Below are positions 8,457-16,518 of a stretch of DNA of 64,000 nt, in pieces (position 1 is the first letter of the stretch; every line of letters starts with the position of its first letter). A program made the translations under genes and the position numbers. Below the pieces are notes generated by a model. It had not been told where the DNA came from and ran no database searches. It worked only from the letters and a program-made list of their open reading frames with translations. The DNA is taken from positions 149,085 to 213,084 of the forward strand of contig CAZCUF010000006.1 in assembly GCA_964502095.1 (NCBI GenBank), in the 5' to 3' direction. This DNA comes from JACPVF01 sp964502095. GTDB taxonomy: Bacteria > Chloroflexota > Anaerolineae > Anaerolineales > Villigracilaceae.

Positions 8457-8495
8457 AAATTTATATTTACCCATGATGTTAACCATTGGAGATAC

Positions 8496-8825
8496 ATGAA
8501 CTTCACCGACTACCAAACCAAATCACGCGCCACCGCCAAATATCCCGCTATTGGGCATCCAGTGATTTATCCGACTCTCGGCCTCGTCAATGAAGCGGGT
8601 GAAGTGGCGGGCAAGATCAAGAAAGTGTTCCGCGATAAAGACGGCCAGATCAGCGAAGAAACGCGTCTGGCGCTCGAAGCCGAACTCGGCGATGTTTTGT
8701 GGTATCTGGCGCAAATCTGCACCGAACTCGATCTTCAATTAGACGAAGTGGCGGAATATAACCTGGCCAAACTTCTGGACCGCCAAACGCGCGGCAAAAT
8801 CAGGGGTGAAGGCGATAACCGCTGA
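8496..8825 (+). CDS. MazG-like nucleotide pyrophosphohydrolase
   Basis: The 109-residue all-alpha protein belongs to the MazG/dUTPase-2 superfamily, which hydrolyses non-canonical or excess nucleoside triphosphates to monophosphates. The magnesium-binding pattern is visible as NEAGEVAGKIKK (E30xxE33 type) and ELGDVLWYLA. This is the single-domain short form, as common in phages and bacteria, rather than the double-domain E. coli MazG. It lies alone between the LLM gene and clpC. The exact nucleotide substrate is not evident. Confidence 0.88.
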   Translation: MNFTDYQTKSRATAKYPAIGHPVIYPTLGLVNEAGEVAGKIKKVFRDKDGQISEETRLALEAELGDVLWYLAQICTELDLQLDEVAEYNLAKLLDRQTRGKIRGEGDNR

Positions 8826-8891
8826 TATTGTAGTCAAACTCTAATCTTTTTCCTACACATCCGGCCTCTTCTTTTTGGTAGAATCCAGCCT

Positions 8892-8914
8892 GACCTAATC
8901 TATCCATTTAGGTC
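8892..8914. promoter_or_regulatory. Inverted repeat at the clpC promoter
   Basis: GACCTAA and TTAGGTC form a perfect 7-bp inverted repeat with a 9-nt spacer. A TAGAAT -10-like box at 8879-8884 puts the start of transcription at its left arm. The arm/spacer geometry recalls the CIRCE element (9-nt spacer) but the sequence is not CIRCE nor the CtsR heptad repeat. Confidence 0.55.
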
Positions 8915-8930
8915 GAGGAGATATTTACGT

Positions 8931-11411
8931 ATGGCTGGCATGGAACGCTTTACACAGCGGGCGCGGCGGGTTTTGAGCCTGGCACATCAGGAAGCCGAGC
9001 GCGCGCGCCAGAGCAACATTGGAACCGAACATCTTTTACTCGGATTAATGGATGAGGAAGGCGGCGTGGCAGGGCGCGTCCTGCGCGAACTGGGCATGAC
9101 CTCCGACCGTGTGCGTGAAATTATCGAGCGTGTTGTCAGCGCCGAATCACGATTCAATCCCGATAAAATCGAACTGGCCTCCGACACACAGCAAGTTCTG
9201 GAATATGCAGTGGAAGAGGCGCGCCGTCTCGGCCATCACTACATCGGCACCGAACATATCCTGCTCGGCCTGGTACGCGTGGAAGGGACCGCGATGGAAG
9301 TTCTGCGGCGGCTGGGCGTTACGCCCGATCAGATCCGCCGGCAGACTCGCCGCGTGCTTAACGAGACTACTTCCTCCCTGAACCCGGCCGCGACCGGCCG
9401 CGAAACAGGCCGCGGTTCAGCCAACGCCGGAGCCAAGACTCCGCTGGTGGATCAACTCGCGACCGACTTGACCTCCAAAGCTGAAGAGAAAAAACTCGAC
9501 CCGGTCATCGGGCGGCAAACTGAGATCGAACGCGTCATTCAAATTCTGGCGCGCCGCACAAAGAATAACCCCGCGCTGATCGGCGAACCCGGCGTCGGCA
9601 AGACGGCCATCGTTGAAGGCCTCGCCCAGCGCATCACGGAGGGCGATGTTCCCGCTCCGCTGATGAACAAGCGCGTGCTCCAGCTGGATGTTGGATCGCT
9701 TGTGGCAGGCACCATGTATCGCGGTCAATTCGAGGAAAGACTCAAGCGCGTCATCGACGAGTTGAAGCAATCGGGCGCGATTCTGTTCATTGACGAGGTG
9801 CACATGCTGGTCGGCGCGGGAGCCGCAGGTTCTTCCGTGGACGCGGCCAACATCCTCAAACCGGCTTTATCGCGCGGAGAACTGCAAGTGATCGGCGCAA
9901 CGACGCTGGATGAATATCGCAAACATATCGAATCCGATGCGGCGCTCGAACGCCGTTTCCAGCCTGTGATCGTGGACGAGCCTTCGGAAGACGAAACGAT
10001 CGAAATCCTGCGGGGCGTGCGCAGCGCGTACGAGGAGCATCATCATCTTGTCATTTCGGATGAAGCCCTCGAAGCCGCGGCCCACTTATCGTCGAGATAT
10101 GTGACCGAACGCTTCCTTCCCGATAAGGCCATTGACCTGATCGACGAATCCGCTTCGCGCGTGCGCATGTACAAATCGCCCGCGGCCAAACAGGCCAAAG
10201 ACATGTTCTCGCAACTGCGCCAGGCGCGCCAGAACCGCGCCCTCGCACAGGAGGAAGGCAACGTCGACGAGATCAAAGAGTGGGAAGACCGCGAACTCGA
10301 ACTTTCCGAAAACATCGAACGTTTACGCTCCGGCTGGGACCGCGCCAACAGCCCCGTCGTTTCGGCGGAGGATATCGCCGAAGTCGTCTCCATGTGGACC
10401 GGCGTGCCGCTGATGCAATTGGCGGAGGAAGAATCCCAGCGCCTGCTCAAGATGGAAGAGGAACTGCGCAAGTCCATTATCGGGCAGGAAGATGCGATCA
10501 TCGCCATTTCGCGCGCAGTGCGCCGCGCCCGCGCCGGCCTCAAAGACCCCAAGCGGCCGATCGGTTCGTTTATTTTCCTCGGCCCCACCGGCGTCGGCAA
10601 GACCGAGTTGACCAAGTCGCTGGCCAAGTTTATGTTCGGCAGTGAAGATGCCGCCATCCAACTCGATATGTCCGAGTTTATGGAACGGCATACGGCTTCG
10701 CGTCTGGTCGGCGCGCCTCCCGGTTACGTCGGTTATGAAGATGCCGGTCAATTGACTGAGGCCCTGCGCCGCCGTCCGTATTCCATCATCGTCTTCGACG
10801 AAGTGGAAAAGGCGCATCCCGAAGTCCATAATATGCTTTTGCAGATCATGGAAGAAGGTCACCTCAGCGACGCCAAAGGCCGCAAGGTGGATTTCCGCAA
10901 TGCCATCATTGTGATGACTTCCAACATCGGCGCGGACATGATCAAGCGGCAGACGCTCGGCTTCCAGTTGAAGCGCGATGAAGCCGCCGAAGAAAAAGAA
11001 TCCTACGAAGACATGCGCAAGAAATTGCAGGATTCGCTCAAGAAGGCTTTCCGTCCCGAATTCCTCAACCGCCTCGATGCAGTGGTGATCTTCCGCGCTT
11101 TGAGCAAGGAAGACATCCAGCGCATCGTCACGCTCGAATTGAACAAAGTGTCCGAGCGGCTCAAAGATCACGCCCTGACTCTCTCTGCCAGCGAGGCCGC
11201 GCTTGCCTCATTGGCCGATCAGGGCTTCGACCCGGAGATGGGCGCGCGTCCATTGCGCCGTATCATCCAGCAAAAGGTGGAGGATCCGCTTTCGGATAAA
11301 TTGCTCTCCGGCGAATTCGTGGACGGCGATTCGATCCTGATCGAAGCGAATCCCGATGGAGAGATCACGCTCGAACACGAAGGCGAAAGAGCCGAAGCGC
11401 CTGCAGTGTAA
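8931..11411 (+). CDS. clpC: ATP-dependent Clp protease ATPase subunit ClpC
   Basis: ClpC is an Hsp100 unfoldase that feeds proteins to ClpP in the cytoplasm. The 826-residue product has the double Clp_N repeat (residues 4-145), NBD1 with Walker A GEPGVGKT near 218, a middle domain with a UVR-like segment (about 425-460), NBD2 with GPTGVGKTE near 551, and a ClpB_D2 C-terminal domain. Length and order match ClpC rather than ClpB. A GAGGAG site precedes the ATG at 8931. A second ATG three codons on (MERFTQ) is the usual family start and could also be used. An inverted repeat at 8892 may control it. Confidence 0.95.
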   Translation: MAGMERFTQRARRVLSLAHQEAERARQSNIGTEHLLLGLMDEEGGVAGRVLRELGMTSDRVREIIERVVSAESRFNPDKIELASDTQQVLEYAVEEARRLGHHYIGTEHILLGLVRVEGTAMEVLRRLGVTPDQIRRQTRRVLNETTSSLNPAATGRETGRGSANAGAKTPLVDQLATDLTSKAEEKKLDPVIGRQTEIERVIQILARRTKNNPALIGEPGVGKTAIVEGLAQRITEGDVPAPLMNKRVLQLDVGSLVAGTMYRGQFEERLKRVIDELKQSGAILFIDEVHMLVGAGAAGSSVDAANILKPALSRGELQVIGATTLDEYRKHIESDAALERRFQPVIVDEPSEDETIEILRGVRSAYEEHHHLVISDEALEAAAHLSSRYVTERFLPDKAIDLIDESASRVRMYKSPAAKQAKDMFSQLRQARQNRALAQEEGNVDEIKEWEDRELELSENIERLRSGWDRANSPVVSAEDIAEVVSMWTGVPLMQLAEEESQRLLKMEEELRKSIIGQEDAIIAISRAVRRARAGLKDPKRPIGSFIFLGPTGVGKTELTKSLAKFMFGSEDAAIQLDMSEFMERHTASRLVGAPPGYVGYEDAGQLTEALRRRPYSIIVFDEVEKAHPEVHNMLLQIMEEGHLSDAKGRKVDFRNAIIVMTSNIGADMIKRQTLGFQLKRDEAAEEKESYEDMRKKLQDSLKKAFRPEFLNRLDAVVIFRALSKEDIQRIVTLELNKVSERLKDHALTLSASEAALASLADQGFDPEMGARPLRRIIQQKVEDPLSDKLLSGEFVDGDSILIEANPDGEITLEHEGERAEAPAV

Positions 11412-11440
11412 AAGAGAGAGAATTGGAAGCATGGAAAGTT

Positions 11441-11470
11441 GAGAGCGGAGAAGTTTCTCCGCTCTCTTTT
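11441..11470 (+). terminator. Rho-independent terminator of clpC
   Basis: GAGAGCGGAGAA and TTCTCCGCTCTC form a stem followed by TTTT, 30 bp after the clpC stop. Confidence 0.85.
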
Positions 11471-11644
11471 TAATGATTCCTGGCCGCTCCCACAGTTCAT
11501 TATGCGATCCAACTGCCAAAAGCGATGCACGCCGCGGCAGGGAATCGGCTCCATCAACTGACTTTTATAATATTTCCTTAATAAGTTTTCAAGGTTTCAT
11601 GTTGTCTATCGGATATGGTCAATCCTAGTAAAGGAGAAATTATC

Positions 11645-12199
11645 ATGGACTCCAATCTTCAAACTGCGACATTGGCTGGCGGTTGTTTCTGGTGCCTCGA
11701 ACCCATCTTCGATGATCTCAAGGGAGTTGTCTCCGTGGAGTCGGGTTACTCCGGCGGCCACGTGGCTAATCCGTCTTATCGCGCCGTCTGCACCGGTACA
11801 ACCGGTCATGCCGAGACCGTGCAAGTGACATTCGACCCGTCTGTGATCTCATTTCACGATCTTCTGAAAATCTTTTTCACCTTTCACGACCCCACGACGT
11901 TAAACCGTCAGGGCGCGGATACCGGCACGCAGTATCGTTCGGCCATCTTCTATCATGACGAGGAGCAAAAGCGCGTGGCCGAGGAAACGATCAAAGAAAT
12001 CAACGCATCAAAGCTTTGGGACAATCCCATCGTAACCGAAGTGACCGGGTTCGATCACTTCTATATGGCTGAGGATTATCATCAGGAATACTACGCTCAC
12101 AATCCGTTCCAGCCCTATTGCCGGGCTGTAATTGCCCCAAAAGTCACTAAGTTCCGGGCCAAGTACTTCGATCAATTGAAGAAAGCCCAGCCGGCGTAA
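11645..12199 (+). CDS. msrA: Peptide-methionine (S)-S-oxide reductase
   Basis: MsrA reduces methionine-S-sulfoxide in proteins with thioredoxin as electron donor. The 184-residue product has the catalytic GCFWC motif (residues 13-17; first Cys is the nucleophile), the HVANPSYR and GHAETV segments and the C-terminal EDYHQEYY region. Full length. I prefer the ATG at 11645 because an AAAGGAG site lies 8 nt before it. The frame from 11615 includes that RBS. It is monocistronic, ending at a strong terminator shared with the convergent nitrilase gene. Confidence 0.95.
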   Translation: MDSNLQTATLAGGCFWCLEPIFDDLKGVVSVESGYSGGHVANPSYRAVCTGTTGHAETVQVTFDPSVISFHDLLKIFFTFHDPTTLNRQGADTGTQYRSAIFYHDEEQKRVAEETIKEINASKLWDNPIVTEVTGFDHFYMAEDYHQEYYAHNPFQPYCRAVIAPKVTKFRAKYFDQLKKAQPA

Positions 12200-12211
12200 C
12201 ATAATTTTTAT

Positions 12212-12241
12212 AAAAACGCAGAGAACACCTCTGCGTTTTTT
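12212..12241. terminator. Bidirectional terminator between msrA and nitrilase
   Basis: AAAAACGCAGAG and CTCTGCGTTTTTT form a 12-bp stem with a 5-nt loop, with A and T tracts on either side, so it can serve both convergent genes. Confidence 0.9.
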
Positions 12242-12244
12242 GAT

Positions 12245-13288
12245 TCACAGCCACAAGTTATCGAGCGAGGCGCCTTCGCTATCGGCTTCTTTCATGACCC
12301 GCCCGTTGCCGATCACAGTCGTCCGGCCGCCATCGAACCTTTGATCCCATAACGCGCCGCGCAAAAATACATTCACGCCATGCTGTGCGCCAGCCTCGGC
12401 GATGCGCCCGGCCATGGCATACTTGAGCCAGGCCTGGCCTTCGGTTAATTTTCCAACATCGCGCGGGTCCACATCTGCGGGCGCGGGCCAGCCGTTGTAT
12501 CCCTGCCAGGGTTGATTCCAACTGCCCAACGATCCGATTTCAAATGACGGAACCAGCATAAAGTCTATATCCAATTTTTTTAAACGGGCATACGCAGTCG
12601 GGAACCAGGAGTCGGCGCAGATAAGAACACCGAGTCGTCCGGCCTTTGTGTCAAAGGCCGGGATTTCATCCACCGATGCGGATGCGGTAAAAGGTAACTC
12701 CTCGGAGGTTGGAAACGCTTTTCTTAAAATATTCGGATATGCCGTTCCATCCGGACCGAAAACTGCTCCCGCGTTATATAACGCGCCGCGCCTCGTTTTG
12801 ACCTGCCCATTTTCGATGAAGGGTTCCGGCAACACAATGGAACCCGCCGCGATGGTAATCGAATACGAGCGCGCCAAGCCTGAAAAGACCGCGTTATAGA
12901 TCTGCGCCATGCGTTTGGCTTTGATTCGAAAGAACGCGGCTTCCGACCGGCTCTTTTCCCCGGCAGTGAGCCAATACCAGATAAACGGGAACAGATGCCG
13001 AAAGACCAGTTTGGATTCCGCCGCGGCCAGCGTATCGGCTTGATACAGCGAAGGGCTCTCTTCCGCCAGCACCAGCCACGTGCCGATATATTCCGGCCAG
13101 ACGACAATCGTTTTTTCATTGATCCAGCCCAGCCCGCGTGCCACAGACAAATAGTCATTCAGCCTGGTATAAAGCGCAGTCTGCGAAGCATAATTCAACG
13201 GCGTAATATAAGGCTCGATGCCCAGTAAATTGCCGCGCCCGCGATCCGTGCCCCAATCGTTTTTCTCGGTGATATGCAGATCGTCCAT
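12245..13288 (-). CDS. Carbon-nitrogen hydrolase (nitrilase superfamily)
   Basis: Nitrilase-superfamily enzymes hydrolyse nitriles or amides through a Glu-Lys-Cys triad. All three are visible in this 347-residue protein: Glu in VVWPEYIG, Lys in LRKAFPTSEE, and Cys in LICADSWFP. The protein is longer than a typical omega-amidase and has a large insertion between the Glu and Lys motifs (about residues 85-150). Which of the superfamily branches it belongs to cannot be told. There is no signal peptide. It is convergent with msrA and divergent from dus. Confidence 0.85.
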   Translation of the reverse strand: MDDLHITEKNDWGTDRGRGNLLGIEPYITPLNYASQTALYTRLNDYLSVARGLGWINEKTIVVWPEYIGTWLVLAEESPSLYQADTLAAAESKLVFRHLFPFIWYWLTAGEKSRSEAAFFRIKAKRMAQIYNAVFSGLARSYSITIAAGSIVLPEPFIENGQVKTRRGALYNAGAVFGPDGTAYPNILRKAFPTSEELPFTASASVDEIPAFDTKAGRLGVLICADSWFPTAYARLKKLDIDFMLVPSFEIGSLGSWNQPWQGYNGWPAPADVDPRDVGKLTEGQAWLKYAMAGRIAEAGAQHGVNVFLRGALWDQRFDGGRTTVIGNGRVMKEADSEGASLDNLWL

Positions 13289-13396
13289 GACAAACTCCGA
13301 TTCAAAAATCCTTCAGAAATTATACAGGCGAAGTCCCATTTATAGTTGATTCTGTTATACTTTAATTCGACTTGCTGATTCAGAAAGCGGCTTTTC

Positions 13397-14374
13397 ATGA
13401 ACGACAAAGCTATAAATTTCGAAAAATCCCCCAGCTTTTGGATACGCGATCTCCCGATCTATGGCGATGCGATTCTCGCGCCGATGGACGGTTATTCCGA
13501 TTGGCCCTTCCGCTCGATCTGCCGTTCGCTCGGTTCGGCGATCAGCTACACCGAGTTCGTGCAGGCCGATAAAATTCTCAGCCGCTCCAAAAGCCCCGCG
13601 AAGAAACTTTATTTCGAAGAAGCCGAACGCCCGGTGGCGTTTCAATTATACGGCGACGATCCGGATACCATCCTGGAAGCCGCATTGCGCGTGCAGGAGA
13701 TGCGGCCGGACATCATTGACATTAACATGGGCTGTCCCGCCAAAAGCGTGGTGTATCACGGCGCGGGTGTGGGCATGATGCGCACGCCATTGAAGATCGC
13801 GCGGACCTTTCGCAAGCTCACTGCCGCGCTCGAGATTCCCGTCACCGGGAAAATCCGCCTCGGCTGGGAGAGTTATCGCAGTTATAAGTTGATCGCGCGC
13901 ATTGTGGAGGAAAACGGCGGCGCGCTGATCGCCATCCACGGGCGGACGAAAGAACAAAGCTACGGCGGCCGCGCCAATTGGGACGCCATTGCCGAACTTC
14001 GCTCGCTCGTTAAAATTCCGGTCATCGGAAACGGCGATGTGAAATCCGTTCCCGACATCGCGCGCATGAAACAATATACCGGTTGTGAGGCGGTCATGAT
14101 CGGGCGCGGGGCGATTGCCAACCCGTGGATATTTTCGGGGCTGGAGCGCGATCAGGTTTCTCCGGAGCAGGTTCGGCGGATCATGCGCGAACATCTGGAA
14201 CGCAATATCAAATTTTACGGACAGGAAGACGGCCAGCGTCTCTTCCGCAAGCACGCCATTCAATATCTATTATTGAAGACTCTGACGCGCGAAGAGCGCA
14301 AAGATATTCTGCGCCAAAGACCGACACCCGAATTCGTGGAACTGCTGGATCGGGTTTACGCGGCCATCGCCTAG
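13397..14374 (+). CDS. dus: tRNA-dihydrouridine synthase
   Basis: Dus enzymes reduce specific uridines of tRNA to dihydrouridine using FMN and NADPH. The 325-residue TIM-barrel protein has APMDGYSDWPFR near the N-terminus, the catalytic-Cys loop NMGCPAKSVVYHGAG, the FMN contact KIRLGWES, and VIGNGDVKS and MIGRGAIANPWIF for phosphate binding. This is the DusB-like bacterial type, though the exact target uridine is inferred only from family. A TATACT box about 35 nt upstream may be its promoter. It is followed by radA after a 76-bp gap. Confidence 0.93.
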   Translation: MNDKAINFEKSPSFWIRDLPIYGDAILAPMDGYSDWPFRSICRSLGSAISYTEFVQADKILSRSKSPAKKLYFEEAERPVAFQLYGDDPDTILEAALRVQEMRPDIIDINMGCPAKSVVYHGAGVGMMRTPLKIARTFRKLTAALEIPVTGKIRLGWESYRSYKLIARIVEENGGALIAIHGRTKEQSYGGRANWDAIAELRSLVKIPVIGNGDVKSVPDIARMKQYTGCEAVMIGRGAIANPWIFSGLERDQVSPEQVRRIMREHLERNIKFYGQEDGQRLFRKHAIQYLLLKTLTREERKDILRQRPTPEFVELLDRVYAAIA

Positions 14375-14450
14375 AACAAAAATTCTGTTATACTGACCGC
14401 CATGAATCGGTTAAATCTCGTCGGTCGGTGTCTATCTGTGGTGAATCAGC

Positions 14451-15866
14451 ATGGCTAAAACTCACACTCGTTTCGTATGCCAGGAATGCGGGCGCGTGGC
14501 CGCCAGCTACATGGGCAAATGTCCGCAATGCGGATCGTTCAACAGCATGGTCGAGGAGATCGTGCATGACGAGCCGGTCGGCAAACAGACCGCGGTGCGC
14601 GGCCTGACGGGACGTTCCCAGCCGCGCTCGATCGGCGAAATTGCCGGGGATGCGGAGGATCGAATCCATTTGGCGATGGGCGAATTTGCGCGCGTACTCG
14701 GCGGTGGGATTGTGCCGGGCTCGATTGTGCTGGTCGGCGGCGATCCGGGAATTGGCAAGTCCACGCTGATGTTGCAGATGGCGATGGAAATGGCGAAGGG
14801 CAAGCGCGTGCTGTATGTGTCGGGCGAGGAATCGGAGCGGCAAATCAAGATGCGCGCGGCGCGTCTAAACGGGACCAAAGCCGGGTCCATGCCCGAGGCG
14901 CTGTTACTCGTCACTGAAACGAATCTGGAAGTGATTCTGAATCACGTCAGCGAGGTCAAGCCCGATCTATTGATCGTCGATTCGATTCAAACGGTGTATC
15001 TCTCCGAACTTGATTCGAGTGCGGGTTCGGTTTCGCAGGTACGCGAATGCGCTTCGCAATTGCGCGAACTGGCGAAGTCGAGCGGCCTGACGGTGTTCAT
15101 GATCGGCCATGTGACCAAAGAAGGCGCCATCGCCGGGCCGCGCGTGCTCGAACATATTGTGGATACGGTTTTGTATTTGGAGGGCGACCGTTTTCAGGCT
15201 TATCGTTTACTGCGCTCGGTGAAGAATCGCTTCGGCGCAACCTCGGAAGTGGGCGTCTTCGAAATGCGCGCAGGCGGGATGATCGAGGTGACGAATCCGT
15301 CGGAGGCTTTTCTCGCGGAGCGAATGATCAACGCCGCGGGTTCGGCCATCGCCGTAACGATGGAAGGGACGCGGCCGATTTTGGTCGAGATTCAGGGATT
15401 GACTTCCCCCACGCAATTCGGCAATGCGCGCCGCACGCCCAACGGTGTGGACTTCAACCGGCTTCTGCTTATCGCGGCAGTCCTTACCCGGCGCGTGGGA
15501 CTCAAACTCAGCGAGCAGGATATTTTCGTGAACGTGGTGGGCGGGATTCAAATCGAAGAGCCTGCCGCGGATTTGGCTGTGGCCGCCGCGATTGCCTCCT
15601 CCTGGCGCGACGTGCCTGTGCGCGCTGAAGCGGTGCTGATCGGCGAAATTGGCCTGGCCGGAGAATTGCGCATGCCCGGCCAGATGCCGGCGCGCCTGCG
15701 CGAAGCCGCCAAGTTGGGATTCAAAACCGCGATTGTGCCGAAGGCGATCCGCAAAGCCGAGGCTTACCCGGGCGGAATCGAAATCATCGAAGTGCGTTCG
15801 GTGGGTCAGGCATTGGATGCGGCGCTAATGATGCCTGAGATACCGAAAGGCCGCAAAGTGGCATAA
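14451..15866 (+). CDS. radA: DNA repair protein RadA (Sms)
   Basis: RadA is a RecA-like DnaB-type helicase that drives branch migration in recombination. The 471-residue product has an N-terminal zinc finger (CQEC...CPQC), a Walker A motif GGDPGIGKST, the RadA-specific KNRFG motif, and a C-terminal Lon-protease-like domain (about 290-460) lacking proteolytic function in this family. Full length. A TATACT box at about 14390 would give a short leader. Together with recN it forms part of the core recombination set of the window. Confidence 0.95.
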   Translation: MAKTHTRFVCQECGRVAASYMGKCPQCGSFNSMVEEIVHDEPVGKQTAVRGLTGRSQPRSIGEIAGDAEDRIHLAMGEFARVLGGGIVPGSIVLVGGDPGIGKSTLMLQMAMEMAKGKRVLYVSGEESERQIKMRAARLNGTKAGSMPEALLLVTETNLEVILNHVSEVKPDLLIVDSIQTVYLSELDSSAGSVSQVRECASQLRELAKSSGLTVFMIGHVTKEGAIAGPRVLEHIVDTVLYLEGDRFQAYRLLRSVKNRFGATSEVGVFEMRAGGMIEVTNPSEAFLAERMINAAGSAIAVTMEGTRPILVEIQGLTSPTQFGNARRTPNGVDFNRLLLIAAVLTRRVGLKLSEQDIFVNVVGGIQIEEPAADLAVAAAIASSWRDVPVRAEAVLIGEIGLAGELRMPGQMPARLREAAKLGFKTAIVPKAIRKAEAYPGGIEIIEVRSVGQALDAALMMPEIPKGRKVA

Positions 15867-15898
15867 AACCGCCGGACTGATACAACTTACGATCACAG

Positions 15899-15926
15899 GC
15901 CCTTTTCATCCACGAAAAGGGCTTTT
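15899..15926 (+). terminator. Terminator after radA
   Basis: GCCCTTTTC and GAAAAGGGC form a 9-bp stem with a 6-nt loop followed by TTTT. Confidence 0.85.
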
Positions 15927-16041
15927 AATTGGAGTAAAAGGTCATCCTTTCTCCATGACCTACAGCACTTACCTTGTGAAGCGTAGAACAATAAAATGGC
16001 TGTGATAAGTCTAAACAGCTACCAGAAAGCAGAGGTGCGAG

Positions 16042-16446
16042 ATGCAAATCACACGCCAGGCCGATTACGCTGTACGTGCCATGTTATACCTAGCCCGGCG
16101 GGGACAGACAGAGCGGGCCGCGACAAGCCAGGTGGCAGAAGAACAGCACATTCCCCCCTCTTTTTTGGCCAAGATCATTTCACAATTATCCATCGCCGGC
16201 CTGCTTCACACTTCGCGCGGCGCGCGCGGCGGTGTGACTCTCGCCCGCGAGCCGAAAGACATTACACTGCTCGAGGTGATCGAAGCCATAGACGGACCGA
16301 TTCGCTTGAACGAATGTGTAGGCGATTCAAGCGCCTGCACTTTCGACGAACATTGTCCTTTGCGCCCGGTATGGTGCGATGCACAGAGCGAGCTGGTAAC
16401 GCGGCTGAAAGGGACGAACTTTGCCCAGCTGGTAACGCAAAATTAG
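16042..16446 (+). CDS. Rrf2-family regulator with iron-sulphur Cys motif
   Basis: The 134-residue protein has the Rrf2 winged helix: MQITRQADYAVRAML at the start and GGVTLARE in the wing. Three cysteines follow, C92, C99 and C105 (C-X6-C-X5-C). In IscR and NsrR such a triad holds an iron-sulphur cluster that senses iron, redox state or nitric oxide, so this regulator probably does too. It sits 72 bp upstream of hutU in the same direction, suggesting that it controls urocanate breakdown or itself, although the usual Hut repressor is HutC. That link is inference. Confidence 0.85.
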   Translation: MQITRQADYAVRAMLYLARRGQTERAATSQVAEEQHIPPSFLAKIISQLSIAGLLHTSRGARGGVTLAREPKDITLLEVIEAIDGPIRLNECVGDSSACTFDEHCPLRPVWCDAQSELVTRLKGTNFAQLVTQN

Positions 16447-16467
16447 AAACACTCCACAGATTCTTCG

Positions 16468-16496
16468 TTCCTCCCGACTATAATAGCCGGGAGGAA
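16468..16496. promoter_or_regulatory. Hairpin enclosing a TATAAT box before hutU
   Basis: TTCCTCCCG and CGGGAGGAA form a perfect 9-bp inverted repeat whose 11-nt loop holds TATAAT (16479-16484); TTTTTTT follows. Read as RNA from rrf2 it is a terminator. Read as DNA it places an operator-like palindrome over the hutU -10 box. Confidence 0.6.
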
Positions 16497-16518
16497 TTTT
16501 TTTATAAGGAGACGCATC

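Noticed and set aside
10323..11171. 282-codon open frame opposite clpC
   Set aside because: Lies wholly within conserved NBD2 of clpC; no RBS or recognisable domain.
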